NCBI GenBank assembly: GCA_043813895.1
Contig: JBDRKQ010000132.1
Span: 1 to 27,884 of the forward strand
Direction: 5' to 3'
From: CAZTAR01 sp043813895
Lineage (GTDB): Bacteria > Planctomycetota > Phycisphaerae > UBA1845 > UTPLA1
Length of the DNA: 27,884 nt
Below the pieces are notes generated by a model that saw only the letters and a list, made by a program, of their open reading frames with translations, searched no databases and was not told the DNA's origin. Position 1 is the stretch's first letter. The number at the start of each line of letters is the position of its first letter. Shown here in pieces: positions 8,001-14,946 of this stretch. Made by a program: the position numbers and the translations under genes.

Positions 8001-9215
8001 TACGATCTTGCCGTGTATGGTGAAGGCGGCGGGACGTTCGACGTCACGGCGAGCCTTTACGACGGGTGCCCCGGGGAGGGGGGTGACCTCATCGCTGGCA
8101 CTGAGGCGACGTGGGAGGACATTCCGGCCGATGAGTTCATCTACACCCTATCCGCGGAGTTCTCGTCCGATCCGGTGAGAATCCCTGATACCGTCTGGAT
8201 GGTGGCGACGTTTTCGAACAACAACGCGGGGTGGGTCCTCGCGGAGGCGGCGGAAGTTGGAAGCACGGCCGACATCTACGGCGAGGACGACCCGCCGTGG
8301 GTCTGCGACTACTGGTTCGGCGGTCCGCCCAACCCGCACGCCGGCTTCTGGGCGAACATCCAATGCGTGGACATCCCGGAGGCCGAGGGCGCGTGCTGTC
8401 ATGCGGACGAGAGCTGCACGGAAGGGACCGCATCTGCATGTGATGCCGCAGGCGGCCTTTACATGGGAGACGACACGACGTGTGCTGCCACGGATTGCAC
8501 GGACCTGGACATCGGCGCTTGTTGCGATGTGAGTGATTGGGACTGCACGATCATGACCGAGGCCGATTGCGTCGCGGCAGGCAACAGCTTCGACGGTATC
8601 GGCATGTCATGCAGCGGCGCGTGTCCGGAGTATCGCAACGAGATCGCCATGGCGACGCTCTCGTACAACCCGGGGCAGCCGATGGCGGATGACCTGATCC
8701 TCACTGGAACGGCCCGCGACGTGACCTACTTTGAAATCGCCGTTTACGGTGGAGGCGGCGGAACGTTTGACGTGAGCACGGCATTCTATGACGCGTCCCC
8801 GTGCGCCGCTGGAACCGCCATCCCAGGCACCGGGGTTTCCGGCAATGGACTGCCCGATAACGGGCAGGTGCTGTTCCTGAATGTCACGTTCCCCACGCCT
8901 GTGACGCTGCCGGATGAAGTCTGGCTGGTGGTCGAGTTCTCGAACGCGTACGCGGGTTGGATCGTAGCCGAGGAGGCCGAGGCGGGCAGTACGTCGGACT
9001 ACTTCGCGATGGCGACCTACAACTCGGGTACCGAGCAATGGGAATGGGCGTGCGACTATCAGATCGACGACCCACCGAATGATCCGCACGCTGGGTTCTG
9101 GGCAAGCCTGCAATGCATCAACGCGGGAAGGGGCGCCGCCGCGAAGCCTGGCGGCAAACCGGTGATGACGGTGACTCCGGCGGACATCGGGCCGGTGAGG
9201 ACGCATCGTCGCTGA
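5085..9215 (+). CDS. Matrixin-like zinc metalloprotease with CARDB, Ig-like, dockerin-like and Cys-rich repeat domains
   Basis: A 1376-residue exported protein with a signal peptide (residues 1 to about 28). The protease domain contains HELGHGIGLGHD at residues 171-182, the HExxHxxGxxH/D zinc motif of metzincins, followed by TMNPGYP as the Met-turn region, so it should be an active peptidase. Next come a CARDB-like adhesion domain (about 255-365, PPTITPGEELTAWCVIENFG), two Ig-like domains (about 370-545), and a dockerin-like pair starting GDLDDNGFVDMEDV (about 549-605). From residue 612 there are eight six-cysteine repeats starting GAC(C), then a ~165-residue beta domain (from 936), two more Cys repeats (1102 and 1144), and a second copy of the same beta domain (from 1181). 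The end is a short basic tail without a membrane anchor. Translation is coupled to the upstream gene by the ATGA overlap; a hairpin terminator follows. Substrate unknown; acting outside the cell is inferred. Confidence 0.9.
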   Translation: MMKLSLRIIVVLTLLAGLAWIGGDRAGAFSYFSYGGYSVIWAGGGSLRYLSPGTFPAGSDTDLLIQASMGQWSSVPGAGFQFSFIRLAEDPYIDNYDGYSDTAAVPASWLDPGVLGVTYMVNYMDQWYDMDILFSDYPENVGWHMLTNPDCEVTSNPTPVNGFSFYLVGLHELGHGIGLGHDPIGNEPPGSPWFIGTMNPGYPAGGPVSQNNIIELHTDDRRGTRFLYPGSTTMVDLANASYCSQGPTLGKTVPIFADPPTITPGEELTAWCVIENFGTVTVTDVHQSFYFSTDNVVDAGDLPIGDTLWDMPADDGFEFSLGVDIPDLVAGTYYFGSMLDDLDEVVEEYEDNNDAITCEPFTIEQGLPSFDSFSQQIITCADPFVGPTPQVHYPINTAPITWSLDNPQPGMTIDPGTGVISWPSPIKAPFIYEIDVRATNGAGAFVQTLPIGVHQGAPEIIAIPNEEVPCRVTYTGPTPVLTAPSCMAPINAWSLINSPEGMVINSSSGVVSWPDPPPVATTYGITIQASNDTGSATESWILSIGEGGGGDLDDNGFVDMEDVPVFVAVLLGQDPGPEYDAEQADVNCDGGADGLDVQPFLNLLLTGGPSMGACCYADGSCSEEGPDDCYAQGGVYRGDDTTCAGVDCTGACCFPTTGGCLTFSLDFCNTSGGTFQGMGTDCAELSCPPAGQGACCLPDESCVHSTLAECGASGGTYRGVGLSCDAVDCSTPTGACCLSDGTCSEGTQDDCSLAGGAYMGDETECAAATCFGACCYASGTCLDLASPDCAISGGVFQGPGTDCASTNCPVVPQGACCHADESCTIDTQQSCSIGGGSYQGDDTDCGTVDCSAAAVGACCLPDESCTEVTEAACDLAGGTFIGATVTCGSVDCALTDVGACYDPSDWSCILTSPTICAALGHSFEGAGTTCATTMAPEYRNDIANPTTFWPPGAAKAMADDMTLVGTARGMIYYDLAVYGEGGGTFDVTASLYDGCPGEGGDLIAGTEATWEDIPADEFIYTLSAEFSSDPVRIPDTVWMVATFSNNNAGWVLAEAAEVGSTADIYGEDDPPWVCDYWFGGPPNPHAGFWANIQCVDIPEAEGACCHADESCTEGTASACDAAGGLYMGDDTTCAATDCTDLDIGACCDVSDWDCTIMTEADCVAAGNSFDGIGMSCSGACPEYRNEIAMATLSYNPGQPMADDLILTGTARDVTYFEIAVYGGGGGTFDVSTAFYDASPCAAGTAIPGTGVSGNGLPDNGQVLFLNVTFPTPVTLPDEVWLVVEFSNAYAGWIVAEEAEAGSTSDYFAMATYNSGTEQWEWACDYQIDDPPNDPHAGFWASLQCINAGRGAAAKPGGKPVMTVTPADIGPVRTHRR
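6918..7889 (+). repeat. Eight tandem six-cysteine protein repeats (coding)
   Basis: Eight in-frame units of roughly 114-126 bases encode the pattern GACC-x(3,4)-C-x(7)-C-x(2)-GG-x-(Y/F)-x-G-x(4)-C-x(3)-C. Examples of unit starts are GACCYADGSC, GACCFPTTGGC, GACCLPDESC and GACCHADESC. The eighth unit is a variant, GACYDPSDWSC, with one cysteine of the pair lost and no closing cysteine, and it leads straight into the first beta domain. The regular cysteines imply disulfide-bonded modules in an exported protein. Confidence 0.9.
7890..9115 (+). repeat. Duplicated beta domain with two intervening Cys repeats (coding)
   Basis: Two copies of one domain start at 7890 (PEYRNDIANP) and 8625 (PEYRNEIAMA). 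Both contain MADD-M/L-x-L-x-GTAR, then a conserved AVYG-x-GGGTFDV, then W-V/I-A/V-E-A-E-x-GST, and both end in PPNxPHAGFWA-x-LQC-type sequence. Between them lie two further six-cysteine units (8388-8513 and 8514-8624); the one before each beta domain is of the variant GAC(C/Y)DxSDW type. So the duplicated unit is variant Cys repeat plus beta domain, not the beta domain alone. No known family was recognised for the beta domain. Confidence 0.85.
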
Positions 9216-9227
9216 TGCGCCCGTGAT

Positions 9228-9253
9228 GCCGGCGTCTCGCCGGCTAGGTTTTT
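9228..9253 (+). terminator. Rho-independent terminator after the metalloprotease gene
   Basis: A perfect 7-base stem GCCGGCG-TCT-CGCCGGC (9228-9244) is followed by TAGG and five T (9249-9253), 13 bases after the stop codon at 9215. This fits an intrinsic terminator for the 4207-9215 operon. Confidence 0.75.
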
Positions 9254-9260
9254 GTGGCAG

Positions 9261-9273
9261 CGGTGTCTCACCG
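9261..9273. repeat. Second hairpin related to the terminator stem
   Basis: CGGTG-TCT-CACCG forms a 5-base stem with the same TCT loop as the terminator stem 17 bases upstream. The inner part differs only by GGCG/CGCC becoming GGTG/CACC, a paired change that keeps the stem. Both also follow a similar GATGCC/GTGGCAG sequence. It looks like a second copy of a short palindromic interspersed element. Confidence 0.5.
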
Positions 9274-9328
9274 GTGGGACCACGAACCTCATCGCGCAGC
9301 CTTGCCGAACTTGGAGGGTGATTCAGTC

Positions 9329-11188
9329 GTGACTCGGCCATTCGTAACGATCCTTGTCTTCTCATTGATGCTCGTCGCGTCGATCGCCTCTTTGGCAGGT
9401 GCGCAGCCGTGTGACCCGGCGTGGAGCGACGGTGTCGGCGATCCGGGTCTCAGTTCGACGGTCTGGTCGCTGTGTTCGACGCAGGAGGAATCGCCCGTTG
9501 GCCCCGCTCTGTATGCAGGCGGCCAATTCAGCACGGCCGGTGGCGCGACCGCGAAGAACATTGCCATGTGGGACGGCGCCGCCTGGGCCCCATTGGGGAC
9601 CGGAGCGGAGAATGGCGGCACGGTCTACGCCATGGTGGTCTCGGACGGCGTACTCTACGTCGGCGGCGCGTTCGGCAACATGGGCGGCCAGGCCGGAACG
9701 CAACGGATTGCCCAATGGGACGGTGCTGCCTGGTCGGATGTCGGCGGCGGAATGAGTGGCAGTAACGCCGGCATTCGCGCGCTGGCATTCTACGACGAAG
9801 ACCTCTATGCCGGTGGTTACTTGAACGAAATCGGCGGGATTACCGCCCACAAGCTCGCGTTCTGGGATGGCGCCGCCTGGTCCGCATTGCCCGGCGATCC
9901 GTTGGGCAGCGCGGACATCGTGAGAGTGTTGGCTGTTTACGATGACGGGGCCGCCGAGGCGTTGTACGCGGGAGGTGAAATCGCCAGCGCCGGCGGCGAC
10001 GCCTATGCGAAGAACATCTTCAGATGGGACGGTGCGGCCCTGACGCCGTTGGGCCGCGGTGCCAACAATGATGTCGAAGCCTTGGCCGTCTTTGACGGCG
10101 AACTCTACGTGGGTGGCCAGTTCACCGAGGTCACCCAATCCGATGGGACGGTCGTGTTCGCCAACAAGGTGGCGAAGTGGGATGGGACTTCGTGGTCGGC
10201 GGTCGGCGTTGGAATGGGAACCAGCGTCACGAACCACGTCTGGGCGCTGAGCCTCTTCGACGAAGACGGCACGGGCGACAAACTGTATGCCGGTGGCAGC
10301 TTCTCGACTCCGGCCTCGCGGCTCGCTCGTTGGGACGGCAGCAGCTGGTCCGCCGTCGCGGAGGGGACCGGGCCGAACGGCTACGTTTATGCTCTGTCAG
10401 TGTTTGGCGATGGCGCACATCACGGCCTGTATGTTGGTGGTACCTTTACCACATTCAATGGGGAGACAACCGGGAGAATCACTGCGTGGCAATCACCTTC
10501 TCCGGCCGCGCCGTCCAATGCCGATGCTGATCCCGCGGTGATCTGTTCCGGCGACTCGGCGACGCTGACCGCGTCACTCGAAGGCACTGAGATCGACTGG
10601 TACTCGAGCGGTTGTGGCGACACGTTTCTCGGAACCGGCGATTCGATCCTCGTCGATCCGGCTTCGACGACAACCTACTATGCGCGGGCCCGCAACGTGA
10701 CATCAGGTTGCGTCAGCGCGGGTTGCGATTCGGTCACGGTGATGATCTCCGAGGGTCCGGACACGCCCACGAACGCCAATGCTGAACCGGACACCCTGTG
10801 CGGCGGCGGGTTCGTCAACCTGACGGCCTCGGTCAGTGGCGCCGAGATCGATTGGTACACGGGCGATTGCGGGGACGTTTACGTTGACACCGCGGATGTC
10901 CTGATCGTCTATCTCACCGCGACAACGACTTACTACGCCCGAGCCCGTGACCCAGCCGGGTGCGAGAGCCCCGATTGCATGGCGGTGACCGTGACGGTCT
11001 GGTCGCGAGGCAGCGGCGACGTGGACGGCAACGGGCAGGTCAACGGCGACGACATCGGCGGATTCATCGAACAGGTATTCACTCCCGATCCTTCCAGTGA
11101 TGCGCATTGTGCCGCCGATATGAACGGCGATTCGGCCGTTACCGCCTCCGACGTCCCCTTGTTTGTCGCGGCCGTATTGTCCCCGTGA
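9329..11188 (+). CDS. Secreted beta-propeller-like protein with two Ig-like domains and a C-terminal dockerin
   Basis: The frame opens at 9254, but GTG 9329 is preferred: GGAGGGTGA lies about 8 bases upstream and a signal peptide starts there (about 25 residues ending near LAGAQ). The 619-residue product has seven units of the pattern LY(A/V)GG-x-(F/L/I) followed about 15-20 residues later by (M/Q/F/R/K)WDG-x-(S/A)W; the seventh has only AWQ. Seven units suggest a seven-bladed propeller. At about 394 and 480 two related Ig-like domains begin, each with a CxG, EIDWY, CGD and TTTYYARAR signature as in gliding-bacterial surface proteins. The end (about 562-619) is a dockerin-like pair: GDVDGNGQVNGDDIGG and DMNGDSAVTASDVPLF, with Asp/Asn calcium-loop positions intact in both. 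The gene stops 14 bases from the convergent gene that follows. Likely a surface or extracellular binding protein; ligand unknown. Confidence 0.88.
   Translation: MTRPFVTILVFSLMLVASIASLAGAQPCDPAWSDGVGDPGLSSTVWSLCSTQEESPVGPALYAGGQFSTAGGATAKNIAMWDGAAWAPLGTGAENGGTVYAMVVSDGVLYVGGAFGNMGGQAGTQRIAQWDGAAWSDVGGGMSGSNAGIRALAFYDEDLYAGGYLNEIGGITAHKLAFWDGAAWSALPGDPLGSADIVRVLAVYDDGAAEALYAGGEIASAGGDAYAKNIFRWDGAALTPLGRGANNDVEALAVFDGELYVGGQFTEVTQSDGTVVFANKVAKWDGTSWSAVGVGMGTSVTNHVWALSLFDEDGTGDKLYAGGSFSTPASRLARWDGSSWSAVAEGTGPNGYVYALSVFGDGAHHGLYVGGTFTTFNGETTGRITAWQSPSPAAPSNADADPAVICSGDSATLTASLEGTEIDWYSSGCGDTFLGTGDSILVDPASTTTYYARARNVTSGCVSAGCDSVTVMISEGPDTPTNANAEPDTLCGGGFVNLTASVSGAEIDWYTGDCGDVYVDTADVLIVYLTATTTYYARARDPAGCESPDCMAVTVTVWSRGSGDVDGNGQVNGDDIGGFIEQVFTPDPSSDAHCAADMNGDSAVTASDVPLFVAAVLSP
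9509..10491 (+). repeat. Seven LY(A/V)GG...WDG propeller units (coding)
   Basis: Seven LY(A/V)GG cores occur (LYAGGQF, LYVGGAF, LYAGGYL, LYAGGEI, LYVGGQF, LYAGGSF, LYVGGTF) at irregular intervals of roughly 43-60 residues. Six are followed by a WDG motif; the last has a degenerate AWQSP. The irregular spacing argues for old repeats that diverged as blades of a single fold. Confidence 0.85.
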
Positions 11189-11202
11189 TTTCGAGACGGC
11201 CC

Positions 11203-12150
11203 TTATTCCTCCGACGTATCCTTGAGTTTCTGATCGAGGATGCGCAGCTCCAGGTCCGCGAGTTCCACGTGCGCCTCGACCGTTCGCAGCTCTGCGTCAA
11301 CCGCCTGGAACTCCGAGCTTGACACGGAACCCTGCTCTGACAGGTTAGCGTACCGCTTGTGACGCTCCGCAAGGACTTCGACCTGACGAGCCGCCATTTC
11401 TCGGGTGGCGATGGCGGCCTGACGCATCCCCCGCAGTTCCACCTCGGTCGCCGACATTTTACCGGCCAGGAACGACGCGCGGAGGGCGATGCGATCCTCC
11501 AGCCCGGTTAACTGTCCTTCAATATTAGCGACCACGCTCTGTGCGGCCTTCAACTCTCTCGCGGACGCGACGCCGGTATCAAACATCTCTTGCAGACGCT
11601 GTGCATGGGCGCTCGCGAGTTCTACCTGCCGCTGGATCGGACGGCGCCGCGCGGCCATCCGCTGGGTGACGAAGTCTCTTCCGTCAACCAGCGGTGCGGA
11701 TAGGGCGTCGTTGGGCGCCTTGCCCGTGATGAGCGTCTCGGCGAGATCAAGCTCCCGAACCTCAATCTCGGACTCGGCATGCACGTGTTGCGCTTCGACT
11801 TGCCGCAACTCCCGCTCGGTCACCGCTCCCTGTTCGGCGAGGGCTTGCATCTTGGCTAGCTCTCGAGCAAAGGGCTCCAACCGCGTCCGGGCAATCTCCA
11901 ACATCGCTTCGCCCCGCGCGATGTACAGCGCCGCGCTGCGTCCATCGATGCTGCGTGCTACGGCGTGCGTGCCGGCGCCTCCGATCAACATCGACACGAC
12001 CGCCAGCGCAACCGTCGTGCCCAATCGAAGCCTGAGCGGCCTCGCGGTGCCCGATGTTCCGTTGAGGGTATCCTGGCGGCGCATTGTTGACTTGAGTTCC
12101 CACTCGAGCAGGTTTACGAATTCGGGATCGGGTGTGTTATCTTTGTTCAT
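11203..12150 (-). CDS. Single-pass membrane protein with long coiled coil, partner of ECF sigma factor
   Basis: A 315-residue protein. The cytoplasmic N-terminus (1-42) begins with PDPEFVNLLEWEL, of the kind found at the start of planctomycetal sigma-partner proteins. One membrane helix spans about 43-62 (TTVALAVVSMLIGGAG). The remaining ~250 residues are charged heptad-like helices (from ARGEAMLEIARTRLE to LADLELRILDQKLKD), with two EQG(A/S)V hinges (residues about 109 and 280), suggesting a coiled-coil hairpin outside the membrane. Its ATG at 12150 overlaps the sigma stop as ATGA, and AAGGAGATATGAC gives a strong ribosome binding site, so co-production is expected. By position it should be the anti-sigma factor or regulator. 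The known anti-sigma zinc motif (HxxxCxxC) is not present, so this is inferred from context only. Confidence 0.75.
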   Translation of the reverse strand: MNKDNTPDPEFVNLLEWELKSTMRRQDTLNGTSGTARPLRLRLGTTVALAVVSMLIGGAGTHAVARSIDGRSAALYIARGEAMLEIARTRLEPFARELAKMQALAEQGAVTERELRQVEAQHVHAESEIEVRELDLAETLITGKAPNDALSAPLVDGRDFVTQRMAARRRPIQRQVELASAHAQRLQEMFDTGVASARELKAAQSVVANIEGQLTGLEDRIALRASFLAGKMSATEVELRGMRQAAIATREMAARQVEVLAERHKRYANLSEQGSVSSSEFQAVDAELRTVEAHVELADLELRILDQKLKDTSEE

Positions 12151-12674
12151 GTCATATCTCCTTGATTCCGCATGATTGGTGTCAACCGGTCCTTGAGCGC
12201 TTGTCGGGCGCGGCGTAGCCGACCCTCGACAGCCCGTTCGCTTGCGCCGAGGTCGCTCGCAATCGTTCGCGTCGATTTTCCTTCAATGTAAAATGCTTCG
12301 AGCAATCGTCCCCGCTTTCGCCCCAGCCTGGCCAATCCCCAGTACACCAGGGCCGCCGCGTCAGGGCCGTCCACTGGCTCCGTTTCCAGGACGCACTCGA
12401 CGTGCGACGCCTCCAGCGACTCCAAGCTCTTGTGGCGATAGTGATTGAGCAGGAGATTGCGAGCGACCGTCTGCAGCCAGGCCAACGCATTCTCCGGTCG
12501 TCGCCCTTTTCGCCATTGCACAACCGCACGCAGATACGTCTCCTGCGTGACATCCTCCGCCAACTGGCGTGAGCGGCCGGCACGCCGAGAAACGAATTGG
12601 TACAGCGGATGAACCGTGTTACGGTAGGTTCCGATCAGGTCCGCGGCTTTCTCATCGCCCTGCGATTGGCTCAT
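12147..12674 (-). CDS. ECF-type RNA polymerase sigma factor
   Basis: A 175-residue protein from ATG 12674, chosen because GGAG lies 8 bases upstream; the frame is open back to 12764 but the added 30 residues look non-coding. Region 2 is visible around residues 20-75 (LYQFVSRRAGRSRQLAEDVTQ, then ETYLRAVVQW and NALAWLQTVARNLLLNHYR), with the ED-x-Q-E core polymerase contact. Region 4 is at about 118-165 (LEAFYIEGKSTRTIASDLG, then ERAVEGRLRRARQALKDRL), the helix-turn-helix that reads the -35 element. Size and region order match extracytoplasmic-function sigma factors. The next gene overlaps by 4 bases and encodes its likely membrane-bound regulator. Target promoters and signal unknown. Confidence 0.9.
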   Translation of the reverse strand: MSQSQGDEKAADLIGTYRNTVHPLYQFVSRRAGRSRQLAEDVTQETYLRAVVQWRKGRRPENALAWLQTVARNLLLNHYRHKSLESLEASHVECVLETEPVDGPDAAALVYWGLARLGRKRGRLLEAFYIEGKSTRTIASDLGASERAVEGRLRRARQALKDRLTPIMRNQGDMT

Positions 12675-12788
12675 CCGCTCAACTCCGATTCTGATAGCGA
12701 GGCGATCCCAACGCCCGTCATCTACATTGACACACGGGCCGCACCAAACCCACGGCCCAGCCATTCGCCGAAGTCCGCAAGTTTTTTC

Positions 12789-12850
12789 TGAGCACGCTCA
12801 CATTTCGCTGGACCGAGCTTCCGTTACGGCGTATATTATGAGTGTGCTCA
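12789..12850 (+). promoter_or_regulatory. Promoter of the TetR/UbiB-like pair flanked by two candidate operators
   Basis: TGAGC-AC-GCTCA (12789-12800) is a perfect 12-base palindrome with a 2-base centre; TGAGT-GT-GCTCA (12839-12850) is a second copy with one arm mismatch, 50 bases further on. Between them lies TGGACC (12809-12814), 17 bases, and TATATT (12832-12837), a usable -35/-10 pair. The second palindrome overlaps the expected transcription start, and ATG follows at 12882. The symmetrical 5-base arms and placement suggest autoregulation by the TetR protein encoded next. Inferred; no binding data. Confidence 0.55.
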
Positions 12851-12881
12851 CAAACTAGCGAGAAACGCGGAGCGAGCTACC

Positions 12882-13523
12882 ATGAGAGTCACGGCTAAAA
12901 AAAAGAAGGAGACCCGGCGGCGAATCGTGGAATGCGCCCATAACCTCTTTAGCACCAAAGGGTTCGAGCACACAACGACCCGCGATATTGCCGAGGCTGC
13001 CGAAATCGCGGCCGGAACGATGTTCAACTACTTCCCCACAAAGGAGGCCCTGGCAATGACCCTCATCTGCGAGTCCCTCGATGAGGCTAGCACGGAATTT
13101 GACAGCCATCTGCGGGGCGACGAGACGATTGATGAGGCCTTGTTCGCACACGTGGCTGTCGGGCTTCGCCATCTCGCCCCCCACCGCAAGTATGTCGGTG
13201 AGGTCCTCGAAACGGCCCTGAGTCCGTTCGCTCAGGAGGCGGTGTGCGAGCAGGCGCACCACTTCCGCGTCGGCCATCTCGAGACCGTTGGAGAGTTGAT
13301 CGGGTCGCGCGGCCCAGCCACAAGCCGGGTGCCGGGCACGATGACCATGCATCTGTACTGGACCTTGTACCTGGGCGTGCTCTCGTTTTGGACGGCCGAC
13401 GAGTCGCCGAATCGGGAAGACACGCTCGTCGTTCTCGACCAATCGATGCGGCTGTTTGCCGAATCGCTCTCGTCGGAGTCGAAGAACGGAAGGGAGGATC
13501 ACGATGTCGTCGACATCACCTGA
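12882..13523 (+). CDS. TetR-family transcriptional regulator
   Basis: A 213-residue protein. The N-terminus has the TetR DNA-binding domain: RRRIVECAHNLFSTKGFEHT, then TTRDIAEAAEIAAGTMFNYF and PTKEALAMTL (about residues 11-60), with the helix-turn-helix core and the YF-x-x-K-E-A-L signature. The C-terminal ~150 residues are helical and variable, as usual for the ligand/dimerisation domain; the ligand cannot be predicted. Its start is preceded by GCGGAGCGAGC. It overlaps the next gene by 20 bases, so the two are translated together. The paired palindromes upstream suggest it represses its own operon. Its most likely target is the kinase gene downstream. Confidence 0.9.
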   Translation: MRVTAKKKKETRRRIVECAHNLFSTKGFEHTTTRDIAEAAEIAAGTMFNYFPTKEALAMTLICESLDEASTEFDSHLRGDETIDEALFAHVAVGLRHLAPHRKYVGEVLETALSPFAQEAVCEQAHHFRVGHLETVGELIGSRGPATSRVPGTMTMHLYWTLYLGVLSFWTADESPNREDTLVVLDQSMRLFAESLSSESKNGREDHDVVDIT

Positions 13524-14946
13524 GATCGCTGAGTTGATAGACGCGCTTCCGGCGGAGGCGAAGGGGCCCGACGCGCCCGACGCGCCCTCCGCGCCGCTTC
13601 AGGATCTGCTCCAGCGCCTGTCGCACAAGCGTATGCCGATCGGCAGGTTCAATCGCCTATGGGTGCTGGGCACGCTTCAGGCGAAGATCGCCGCGGCGTA
13701 CCTCGCGTGGTGGCTTCGCGGCGGCTTTGCGAGTAACGACAAGCGCGAGCGGACGCTCAACGAAACGCACCTCAAGGCCGCGTTGAAGTTACTCGGCGGG
13801 ATGAGCTATCTGCGCGGGGCGATCATGAAAGTCGGGCAGATCATCGCGACCCACCCCGACGTAGCGCCGGAGCAGTTCGTGGACGTGCTGGGCCACCTGC
13901 ACTTCGAAGCACCGCCGATGCACTACTCGCTTCTGCGCGAGTTCGTGCGAGCAGAACTCGGCGCCGATCCCGAGGACGTCTTCGATGAGTTCGAGACGAC
14001 GGCATTCGCCGCCGCATCGCTCGGACAAGTGCACCGGGCTCGCCTGAAGAGTTCGGGGCAACGGGTAGCGGTCAAGATCCAGTACCCCAACATCGGCCGG
14101 ACGATCCGCGCCGACTTCGCGAACATGTTGGCCTTACTCACCCCCATGCGATTCAGCAGCGATTGGGGCAACCTCAAGGACCAGTTCGAGGGTCTCCGGC
14201 ACATGCTCGACCTGGAGACGGACTACGAGCACGAGGCGGAGAATCTTCGGATCGCCCGGTCGGCATTTACCGAAGACGAGGGTATCGTTGTGCCGCGCGT
14301 CTTTCCCGATTTCTCGACGCGGCGCGTGCTCACGATGGAGTACATCGACGGCCTGCATCTGGACAAGTTCCTCGCCACAAAGCCGTCGCAGGAGCTTCGT
14401 AATTCGTTCGGCCACAAAATCAGCCTTGCCGTGTTCAGGCTGTACTATGCCAAGGGCCTAGTATACGCCGACCCGCAGCCGGGGAATTACCTGTTCATGC
14501 CCGATGGTCGCCTGGGCGTGATCGATTTCGGTTGCTGCTATCACCAGACCGCCGAGGACATCTCACGCTGTGCTGACATCGAGCGAACATGGTTCGGATC
14601 GCCCGAAGCGTTGCGCGAAGCTCTCATTCGGGGATGCGATCTGACACCCAAGCAGGCGGCCGATGAAAGGCGACTCAAATTGATGACGGAATGGTGCGCC
14701 TGGATACGAGAGCCCGTCGATTACGACGGTCCGTTCGACTTCAGCGACATGGATTACTTCCGCCGTGGCGTGGCGACGTATGCCGAATTCCTGCGGCGGC
14801 GATACACGCGATCCCGGCAGGTCAGCATTTGGTTCACCAAGTGCGCCTACGGCATGCGGGCGATGCTCACCCGCCTTGAGGCGAGGTTCGATATTGGTGC
14901 GGTTTTCCGCGAGGAATCGACATACTCCGACACACGGCGTGATTAA
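13504..14946 (+). CDS. UbiB/ABC1 (AarF)-type atypical kinase-like protein
   Basis: The frame is open from 13456, but ATG 13504 with GGAAGGGAGGATC 4-5 bases upstream is preferred; the product has 480 residues. It shows the KxGQ motif (KVGQ, residues 109-112), the alanine-rich nucleotide loop AAASLGQVHRA (about 172-182), a VAVKIQYP lysine motif (about 188-195), a conserved Glu in ETDYEHEAENL, the YADPQPGN catalytic-loop motif (321-328) and VIDFG (339-343). Family members support quinone lipid synthesis or membrane lipid handling and use an atypical ATP site. The usual HxDPxxxN motif has Tyr in place of the first His; other motifs are intact. No C-terminal membrane helices are evident. Co-transcribed with the TetR gene; ends at TAA 14944-14946. 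Confidence 0.88.
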   Translation: MSSTSPEIAELIDALPAEAKGPDAPDAPSAPLQDLLQRLSHKRMPIGRFNRLWVLGTLQAKIAAAYLAWWLRGGFASNDKRERTLNETHLKAALKLLGGMSYLRGAIMKVGQIIATHPDVAPEQFVDVLGHLHFEAPPMHYSLLREFVRAELGADPEDVFDEFETTAFAAASLGQVHRARLKSSGQRVAVKIQYPNIGRTIRADFANMLALLTPMRFSSDWGNLKDQFEGLRHMLDLETDYEHEAENLRIARSAFTEDEGIVVPRVFPDFSTRRVLTMEYIDGLHLDKFLATKPSQELRNSFGHKISLAVFRLYYAKGLVYADPQPGNYLFMPDGRLGVIDFGCCYHQTAEDISRCADIERTWFGSPEALREALIRGCDLTPKQAADERRLKLMTEWCAWIREPVDYDGPFDFSDMDYFRRGVATYAEFLRRRYTRSRQVSIWFTKCAYGMRAMLTRLEARFDIGAVFREESTYSDTRRD

